DNA of 16,539 bases from Actinomycetes bacterium. Its GTDB lineage: Bacteria > Actinomycetota > Acidimicrobiia > Spongiisociales > UBA5794. The stretch is from positions 1 through 16,539 of the forward strand of contig JAHEEL010000023.1 of NCBI GenBank assembly GCA_024640745.1. The letters are read 5' to 3'. The translations under genes were made by a program, and so were the position numbers. The notes beneath the pieces were generated by a model that saw only the letters and a list, made by a program, of their open reading frames with translations, was not told the origin of the DNA and searched no databases. Position 1 is the stretch's first letter; every line of letters starts with the position of its first letter. Shown piece after piece: positions 12,164 through 16,539 of the stretch.

Positions 12164-14116
12164 ATGTCCAGGACAACGATCGTCCGCCTGACGCTCGCAA
12201 TCATGCTCGGCCTTTCCGCACTGGTGGTGGCGGCCTGCACACAGGTGCTGCCGGAGCGCGTCGTCATGGTTTCGGACCCCGGCGACGCGACATCGAACAC
12301 CGAATCGGCGGTCGCCGCGGGGCAACAAGCCTTCGAGGAGACATGCGCGGTGTGTCACACCATCGGCGGCGGCCCACTCGTTGGGCCCGACCTTGCCGGT
12401 ATCGCCGAAGTGCAAGACCCCGACTGGCTGCGGCAGTGGATCACCGACCCGGAGTCCTTCGCCGCAGTCGATGCCGATGCCGCCGAGATCTACACCGGCG
12501 CGATGCCGACGCTCGGTCTCGAGTCGCCGGTGGTCGGCGAGATCGTGGCGTATCTCGAATCGACGTCGGCGAGTGCTCCGCCGGCCGCTGCACTCCAGGG
12601 GCCGCGTGGTCTGACCGCGAGCGAGTTCGATGAGGCAGCGAACGTCTACTTCAACCGCTGTGCCGGTTGCCACGGCACCCTGCGGGCTGGTGCCACGGGC
12701 CCGTCCATCCAGCCGGAACGCACGCTGGAGATCGGCACCGCCGGGCTGACGACGATCCTCACGAACGGTCTTCCGGGGGGCATGCCCGCGTGGGGCGAAG
12801 CCGGGATTCTCACCCCTCAGGAGATCGAGCTCATGGCGAACTTCGTGCAGCTCCCTCCACCGACGCCTCCTGCACTCGACTTGGACGAGATCACGGCATC
12901 GTGGAACCTCCTGGTCCCGATGGCCGATCGGCCGACCGAGCCCCAGACCGAACGCGACTGGACCAACTTCACCGGGATCATTCTTCGCGACGCCGGTCAG
13001 GTAGCGGTCATGGACACCGCCACGCACGAGAAGGTTGCCGTCATCGACACGGGCTTCGCCGTGCACATCCTTCGATCATCCGCGACCGGTCGCTACTTCC
13101 TTGCGGTCGGCCGCGACGGTCGAGTGACGATGATCGATCTCTGGACGGAGACACCCCAGATCGTGGCGCAAGTCCAGGGCTGCTATGACGCTCGGAGTGT
13201 CGACGGCAGCAAGTTCGAAGGCTTCGAAGACCAGTACATCATCGAGGGCTGCTACTGGCCGCCGCAGTACGTCGTCTACGACGGCCAGACGCTCGAGCCG
13301 CTCGCGGTGCACGATGTGCTGAGCGACGATATCTACGGTGACCCTCTCGAAGAGGTCCGCGTCGCCGCCATCGTTGCCTCGCACTTCGATCCGGTGTGGG
13401 TGATGGGTCTGAAGGAATCCGGGTATGTCGGCATCGTGGACTACTCGCAGCCCGACTTCCCGATGGTCAAGAAGATCCCGGCCGAGCTGTTCCTCCACGA
13501 TGGTGGCTGGGATCACACCGGGCGCTACTTCATTACGGCGGCGAACGCGAAGAACAAGCTGATGGTGGTCGACGTCAAGACGCAGGAGCTCGTCGCCGGG
13601 GTCGAGACCGGGGACACACCCCATCCAGGTCGCGGTGCCAATTGGGTCGACCCGCAGTTCGGCTGGGTCTACGCGACGACGCACATCGGCGAAGGGAAGC
13701 TGACGCTGATTGGCGCCGATCCCGAGGGCCGGCCGGAGCACGCGTGGCAGGTCGTGCGGGAGGTCGAGCTGCCGGGAACCGGAAGCCTGTTCCTCAAGAC
13801 GCACCCGGAATCCCCGTGGGTTTGGATGGATACGCCACTCTCCAACGACGTGGAACAGAGCCACCAGATCTGCGTCTACGGCAAGGAATCCGCGGAACTC
13901 GAAACCTGCTTCCCCGCAGCCGACCACGGACGCGTCGTTCACTTCGAATACGACAAGACCGGACAAGAGGTCTGGGTCTCGGTGTGGGACAAGGAGGGCG
14001 AGATCATCATCTACGACGATGCGAGCCTCACCGAGAAGCTCCGAATCATCGGCGATTGGCTCGTCACGCCGACCGGGAAGTTCAACGTCTACAACACAGC
14101 GAACGACATCTACTAG
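12164..14116 (+). CDS. nirS: Cytochrome cd1 nitrite reductase, lipoprotein-type, with two heme-c domains
   Basis: Reduces nitrite to nitric oxide in denitrification, outside the cytoplasmic membrane. The N-terminus has RTT, a hydrophobic stretch (8-22) and the lipobox VAAC with Cys25, so it is probably lipid-anchored. Heme-c domain 1 (about 52-135): CAVCH (61-65), probable axial Met114. Heme-c domain 2 (about 153-230): CAGCHGTLRAGATG (166-179), axial-type Met207 in GGMPAW; this one aligns with the single c domain of classical NirS. The d1 propeller (about 245-650) keeps the proximal heme d1 ligand His301 (DTGFAVH) and both catalytic histidines, His445 (FLHDGGWD) and His487 (TPHPGRGAN), and ends TPTGKFNVYNTANDIY, the family C-terminus. 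So it is NirS, not NirN or NirF. AGGAG lies 5 nt before the ATG. No d1-synthesis genes (nirF, nirJ, nirDLGH) are in the window. Confidence 0.93.
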   Translation: MSRTTIVRLTLAIMLGLSALVVAACTQVLPERVVMVSDPGDATSNTESAVAAGQQAFEETCAVCHTIGGGPLVGPDLAGIAEVQDPDWLRQWITDPESFAAVDADAAEIYTGAMPTLGLESPVVGEIVAYLESTSASAPPAAALQGPRGLTASEFDEAANVYFNRCAGCHGTLRAGATGPSIQPERTLEIGTAGLTTILTNGLPGGMPAWGEAGILTPQEIELMANFVQLPPPTPPALDLDEITASWNLLVPMADRPTEPQTERDWTNFTGIILRDAGQVAVMDTATHEKVAVIDTGFAVHILRSSATGRYFLAVGRDGRVTMIDLWTETPQIVAQVQGCYDARSVDGSKFEGFEDQYIIEGCYWPPQYVVYDGQTLEPLAVHDVLSDDIYGDPLEEVRVAAIVASHFDPVWVMGLKESGYVGIVDYSQPDFPMVKKIPAELFLHDGGWDHTGRYFITAANAKNKLMVVDVKTQELVAGVETGDTPHPGRGANWVDPQFGWVYATTHIGEGKLTLIGADPEGRPEHAWQVVREVELPGTGSLFLKTHPESPWVWMDTPLSNDVEQSHQICVYGKESAELETCFPAADHGRVVHFEYDKTGQEVWVSVWDKEGEIIIYDDASLTEKLRIIGDWLVTPTGKFNVYNTANDIY

Positions 14117-14127
14117 GCCACAGAAGC

Positions 14128-14155
14128 CGTCCCCCATCCGAACGGCGGGGGGACG
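14128..14155. terminator. Hairpin between convergent nirS and the Rrf2 gene
   Basis: CGTCCCCC (14128-14135) and GGGGGACG (14148-14155) form an 8-bp stem with a 12-nt loop, 11 nt after the nirS stop. No T-run follows on the plus strand. Lying between two converging genes, it could stop transcription from both sides. Confidence 0.5.
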
Positions 14156-14231
14156 CGGAGGAACGCTGGCGACGACGCAGGGGTGTTTGAAGGTCGTCGG
14201 CTACTCGGCCGCGGTCGGGAACGACTCGACT

Positions 14232-14636
14232 TCAGCAATCGCCGGACGCGTCGGCGAGAGATATCGAAGAGAGCTCGAGGAGCAGAGCGTCGCGTGCTCG
14301 AGACCAGGCGACGTGCATTGCGCACGGGTCGCTTGCGTCACAGGTCTCGCCGTTGAGAACGCACGTGTCGGTGTCGGTGGGACCCTCCATGACTTCGATC
14401 AGCTCGAGCACCGAGATGCCGTCGAGCCCGACTTCGAGTTGGTAGCCGCCTCGCGGGCCCGGCGAGGACGTCGCCCACCGTCGGCGAACGAGCGGCGACA
14501 TGATCTGTGGGAGGTATTGGTGTGTGGTCCCGAGCGCGTCGGCCAGTTCCGTTCCCGCGACGCGTCCACCGGACGTGCAGAGCTCGTGCAGGGCCCGGAG
14601 CGCAAGGTCGGTGCGTTTCGCCAGTTCGAGTCGCAT
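14232..14636 (-). CDS. Rrf2-family transcriptional regulator with three cluster-type cysteines
   Basis: 134 residues. The N-terminal winged helix starts MRLELAKRTDLALRALHELC, with recognition-helix region HQYLPQIMSPLVRR and the wing signature GPRGGYQLEVG followed by ISVLELIEVMEGP, all typical of Rrf2 proteins. Three cysteines lie in CVLNGETCDASDPC, spaced C-x6-C-x5-C, which suggests an Fe-S cluster as in NsrR and IscR. Inference: it senses nitric oxide, redox or iron state and may regulate nirS. I chose ATG 14636 because it gives the family N-terminus; an upstream ATG at 14675 would add 13 residues and place the start ahead of the TATGCT box. It converges on nirS and is divergent from pheST. 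Confidence 0.88.
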   Translation of the reverse strand: MRLELAKRTDLALRALHELCTSGGRVAGTELADALGTTHQYLPQIMSPLVRRRWATSSPGPRGGYQLEVGLDGISVLELIEVMEGPTDTDTCVLNGETCDASDPCAMHVAWSRARDALLLELSSISLADASGDC

Positions 14637-14659
14637 TGCTGAGCAGCATACTGTGCAAT
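14635..14659 (-). promoter_or_regulatory. Candidate autoregulatory operator and -10 box of the Rrf2 gene
   Basis: A 25-bp imperfect palindrome has outer arms ATTGC (14635-14639) and GCAAT (14655-14659) and inner matches AG/CT and A/T, so 8 of 12 positions are symmetric. On the minus strand it contains TATGCT (14650-14645), ending 8 nt before the ATG, which predicts a leaderless mRNA. No clear -35 is visible. Dimeric Rrf2 proteins commonly bind such dyads over their own promoter. Confidence 0.5.
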
Positions 14660-14690
14660 CGCCGGACCACGGCATGGCGGGTCATTGGCC

Positions 14691-14718
14691 TTGCGCAACG
14701 CGTCAGGTCCTCTACGCT
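14691..14718 (+). promoter_or_regulatory. Promoter of the pheST operon
   Basis: TTGCGC (14691-14696), a 16-nt spacer and TACGCT (14713-14718). Transcription should begin about 7 nt downstream, at the GTG of the leader peptide (14726). That leaves a leader of about 155 nt before pheS. Confidence 0.65.
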
Positions 14719-14725
14719 CATCGCG

Positions 14726-14794
14726 GTGAGAGCAACCCGCAGCATCCGATTCGCGTTTACGGGCCCACCCGCCCGGGCGCACGGACGCGGCTGA
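14726..14794 (+). CDS. Putative leaderless Phe leader peptide of pheST
   Basis: A 22-residue frame starting with GTG and ending TGA: it begins MRATRSIRFAFTGPP and ends in an Arg/Gly-rich stretch. Two Phe codons (TTC 14750, TTT 14756) lie one codon apart, and Phe is otherwise absent. The start codon is 7 nt after the -10 box and has no ribosome binding site, so it would be translated from the very 5' end of the mRNA. It is followed by mutually exclusive RNA stems. By analogy with PheM of E. coli, ribosome stalling at the Phe codons would report a shortage of charged tRNA-Phe. The coding status rests on this context, not on homology. Confidence 0.6.
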   Translation: MRATRSIRFAFTGPPARAHGRG

Positions 14795-14836
14795 CCAGCA
14801 CCGTACCAACAGCGCCCGGGACCTCGTTCCGGGCGT
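14772..14836 (+). promoter_or_regulatory. Attenuator of pheST: competing antiterminator and terminator stems
   Basis: CCCGGGCGC (14772-14780), at the end of the leader-peptide frame, is exactly complementary to GCGCCCGGG (14812-14820). The same 3' segment instead pairs as CGCCCGGGA (14813-14821) with TTCCGGGCG (14827-14835), a 9-bp hairpin with a 5-nt loop and one G-U pair. The two pairings exclude each other. The Phe codons end 13 nt before the first segment, so a ribosome stalled there leaves it free, while one at the stop codon covers part of it. No U-tract follows the hairpin. Confidence 0.6.
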
Positions 14837-14879
14837 CTTCGCGCTCGGTCGAAACTCGCCGACGACAGGAGCAGGCCGC

Positions 14880-15917
14880 GTGGAACCCACCACTAATCTC
14901 CCAGCACCCATGGAAATCAACGAAACGCTCGAACGCCTCCGCGCGGAAGCGCCCGGGCGCATCGCCGCGGTGACGTCGGTCGGCGACCTCGACGATCTCG
15001 CCGCCGACCTCACCGGCAAACGCTCGCCGATCGCTGCAGGCCGCCGTGCCCTGGGGACCGTGCCGGCCGAAGAACGCCGTGAGCTCGGCCGCGCCATCAA
15101 CGACGTCGCCGTCGAGATCGACTCCCTGCTCGAAGCCAGGCGCACGACCCTGGAGGCGGCAGAAGCGACCGAGGCGCTCGCCGCCGACCGGGTCGACGTG
15201 ACGTTGCCGGGTCGCGTCCCGGCTCGAGGCACGACTCACGTCATTCAGCAGGTGATGGACGAGATCGTCGACATCTTTGTCGCCATGGGATACACGGCCG
15301 CAACCGGGCCAGAAGCGGAGACCGAGTTCTACAACTTCACGGCGCTGAACTTCGGCGCCGCCCATCCTTCTCGGTTCGAGAGCGACACGTTCTACCTCGA
15401 CTACGGCGACGATCCCGAGGGGGTGCTACTCCGCACGCACACGTCCCCGATGCAAGCCAGGTACATGGAAGACCACGACCCACCGGTCTACCTCGTCGTG
15501 CCTGGGCGCGTGTTCCGGCGCGATCAGTTCGATCCGACGCACTCGCCCGTCTTTCACCAGATCGAAGGTCTTGCCGTCGATCGCGACATCACGTTCGGGG
15601 ATCTCAAGGGAGCGCTCGAGCACTTCGCTCACGAATTCCTCGGACCCGAGACCCGAGTCAAGTTCATCCCTCACTACTTCCCATTCACCGAGCCGTCGGC
15701 CGAGATGCACGTCTTCGACAATGGACGGTGGATGGAGCTTCTCGGCTGCGGCATGGTCAACCCGGCTGTCTTCGACGCAGTGGGGTACGACCCCAATGAG
15801 GTCACCGGATTCGCCTTCGGCATGGGGGCCGATCGCCTCGCCATGGTCCGCCACGGCATCACCGATCTGCGGCACTTGTTTGATCCCGACCGGCGCATCT
15901 TGGAGCAGTACCGATGA
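14880..15917 (+). CDS. pheS: Phenylalanyl-tRNA synthetase, alpha subunit
   Basis: The catalytic subunit of the alpha2-beta2 enzyme that charges tRNA-Phe. The N-terminal coiled-coil tRNA-binding arm spans about 10-90 (LERLRAEAPGRIAAV...VPAEERRELGRAINDVAVEIDSLLEARR). The class II core follows: EFYNFTALNFGAAHPSR, LRTHTSPMQARYM (motif 2 region), GRVFRRDQFDPTHSPVFHQIEGL, the Phe-pocket region FIPHYFPFTEPSAEMHVF, and motif 3 GFAFGMGADRLAMVRHGI. 345 residues is normal. I chose GTG 14880 because AGGAG (14867-14871) lies 8 nt upstream; ATG 14910, 10 codons in, has no ribosome binding site but would also give a full domain. It overlaps pheT by 4 nt. Confidence 0.95.
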   Translation: MEPTTNLPAPMEINETLERLRAEAPGRIAAVTSVGDLDDLAADLTGKRSPIAAGRRALGTVPAEERRELGRAINDVAVEIDSLLEARRTTLEAAEATEALAADRVDVTLPGRVPARGTTHVIQQVMDEIVDIFVAMGYTAATGPEAETEFYNFTALNFGAAHPSRFESDTFYLDYGDDPEGVLLRTHTSPMQARYMEDHDPPVYLVVPGRVFRRDQFDPTHSPVFHQIEGLAVDRDITFGDLKGALEHFAHEFLGPETRVKFIPHYFPFTEPSAEMHVFDNGRWMELLGCGMVNPAVFDAVGYDPNEVTGFAFGMGADRLAMVRHGITDLRHLFDPDRRILEQYR

Positions 15918-16539
15918 AGTTCACGCTCGACTGGCTCAGGGAGTTCATCGACCTCCCGACCAACGACCCCGAGCAGATCGCAGAGGCCCTCGAGAGCCTC
16001 GGTCATGAAGTCGAGGGCTGGGAGCGGATCGAGACTCGATTCGACGGCGTCGTGATCGGGAGAGTCCTCGAGGTCGGCGCCCACCCGAACGCCGACAAGG
16101 TCAGAGTCACCAAAGTCGATGTCGGGGACCAACACTTGGACATCATCTGCGGGGCGTGGAATTTCGAAGCCGGCGCCGTTGTGCCGGTGGCCAAACCGGG
16201 CTCGGTGCTGCAGGGCGATTTCGAGATCACCCAACGCGCAATCCGAGGGGTGACCTCCAACGGCATGATCTGTTCGGAGTCCGAACTGGAGGTTGGAGAG
16301 GACGCCGCCGGAATCATGGTCTTGAACGACGACTACCCGGAGGCCGCCGGCCGGATCGGAGAAGACTTCCGGTCTCTCCTTCCGGAAGGTGATGTCGTCT
16401 TCGATGTCACGATCACGCCCAACCGGCCGGACTGCATGTCGGTCTACGGCCTTGCTCGAGAACTCGGCGCGTTCTATGAGGTTCCTATCGAGGTCCCGGA
16501 ACTCCACTATCCGACGGGCGACCCCACCACGTCGATACG
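15914..16539 (+). CDS. pheT: Phenylalanyl-tRNA synthetase, beta subunit, 3' end missing
   Basis: Starts ATG 15914, overlapping the pheS stop (ATGA), and stays open to the right edge: 208 codons are visible of a protein usually near 800 residues. MKFTLDWLREFIDLP is the family N-terminus. Residues about 40-150 are the EMAP/OB-type tRNA-binding domain (VVIGRVLEVGAHPNADKVRV, CGAWNFEAGAVVPVAKPGS, GVTSNGMICSESEL). The B1/B3 region follows with DVTITPNRPDCMSVYGLARELGAFY. The beta subunit binds tRNA and edits mischarged Tyr-tRNA-Phe; the editing and anticodon-binding domains lie beyond the window. Confidence 0.95.
   Translation, partial: MKFTLDWLREFIDLPTNDPEQIAEALESLGHEVEGWERIETRFDGVVIGRVLEVGAHPNADKVRVTKVDVGDQHLDIICGAWNFEAGAVVPVAKPGSVLQGDFEITQRAIRGVTSNGMICSESELEVGEDAAGIMVLNDDYPEAAGRIGEDFRSLLPEGDVVFDVTITPNRPDCMSVYGLARELGAFYEVPIEVPELHYPTGDPTTSI

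Noticed and set aside
14190..14231. Additional hairpin just after the Rrf2 stop (minus strand).
   Set aside because: Pairings such as GTCGT/ACGAC and CGGC/GCCG are short and separated by mismatches. The stem at 14128-14155 is the better terminator candidate.
14507..14794. A 95-residue plus-strand frame between rrf2 and pheS as a protein-coding gene.
   Set aside because: Its first two thirds are antisense to the Rrf2 gene and its promoter and have no ribosome binding site. Only the last 22 codons, from GTG 14726, have supporting context, and those are reported as the leader peptide.
14725..14880. T-box riboswitch upstream of pheST.
   Set aside because: The leader has no T-box core resembling AGGGTGGNACCGCG and no AG-bulge specifier arm that I could recognise. 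The Phe-codon frame with competing stems fits better.
15640..15662. GGACCCGAGACCCGAGTCA inside pheS as another copy of the 14-nt repeat.
   Set aside because: It resembles two half-units but encodes the expected PheS residues (GPETRVKF), has a 7-nt rather than 14-nt spacing and no inverted arm. Probably chance.

Overview
The window is a dense, high-GC bacterial chromosome segment carrying mostly housekeeping genes. It most likely comes from a deep-branching actinobacterium (Acidimicrobiia-like). Reasons: PriA lacks its helicase Walker motif but keeps its zinc cysteines, as in actinobacteria; the GTP cyclohydrolase II domain has the actinobacterial HEGRG loop; the gene orders priA-def-fmt-rsmB-rpe, infC-rpmI-rplT-trmH and pheS-pheT are typical; and several genes have a TANNNT box 7-9 nt before the start codon, as leaderless transcripts do. 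The phylum is inferred, and the class is only a guess.

Layout. 3-1724: end of priA. 1776-4413: def, fmt and rsmB, overlapping by 1-4 nt. 4484-6080: rpe and a response regulator with a GGDDF domain. 6076-6169: a small copy of a 14-nt-period repeat. 6237-6356: an FMN riboswitch whose closing stem contains the ribD ribosome binding site. 6360-9911: ribD-ribE-ribBA-ribH, all overlapping, a complete route from GTP and ribulose-5-phosphate to riboflavin apart from the phosphatase step. The ribH reading frame runs on into a 14-nt tandem repeat with an inverted arm. 9908-11263: a promoter, a structured leader, then infC (AUC start codon), rpmI and rplT, followed by a hairpin and a SpoU-family rRNA methyltransferase. 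12164-14116: a lipoprotein-type cytochrome cd1 nitrite reductase (NirS) with an extra heme-c domain. 14232-14636 (minus): an Rrf2-family Fe-S regulator. 14691-16539: pheST behind what reads as a phenylalanine attenuator with a leaderless leader peptide.

How it fits together. Most of the window serves translation: N-formylmethionine addition and removal, rRNA methylation, IF3, L35, L20 and Phe-tRNA synthetase. It uses several classical feedback devices: FMN riboswitch, non-AUG infC start, and Phe attenuation. The nirS/rrf2 pair sits between genes that are usually adjacent and is the one accessory, respiratory element. No heme d1 synthesis genes are in the window.

No gene-free stretch exceeds 300 nt. 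No tRNA, rRNA, CRISPR array, transposase or integrase was recognised. Strongest findings: the pheS attenuator, the two-heme-c lipoprotein NirS inserted beside an Rrf2 regulator, the repeat-extended ribH with its sister repeat at 6.1 kb, the AUC-initiated infC, and the trmH start codon in a hairpin loop.
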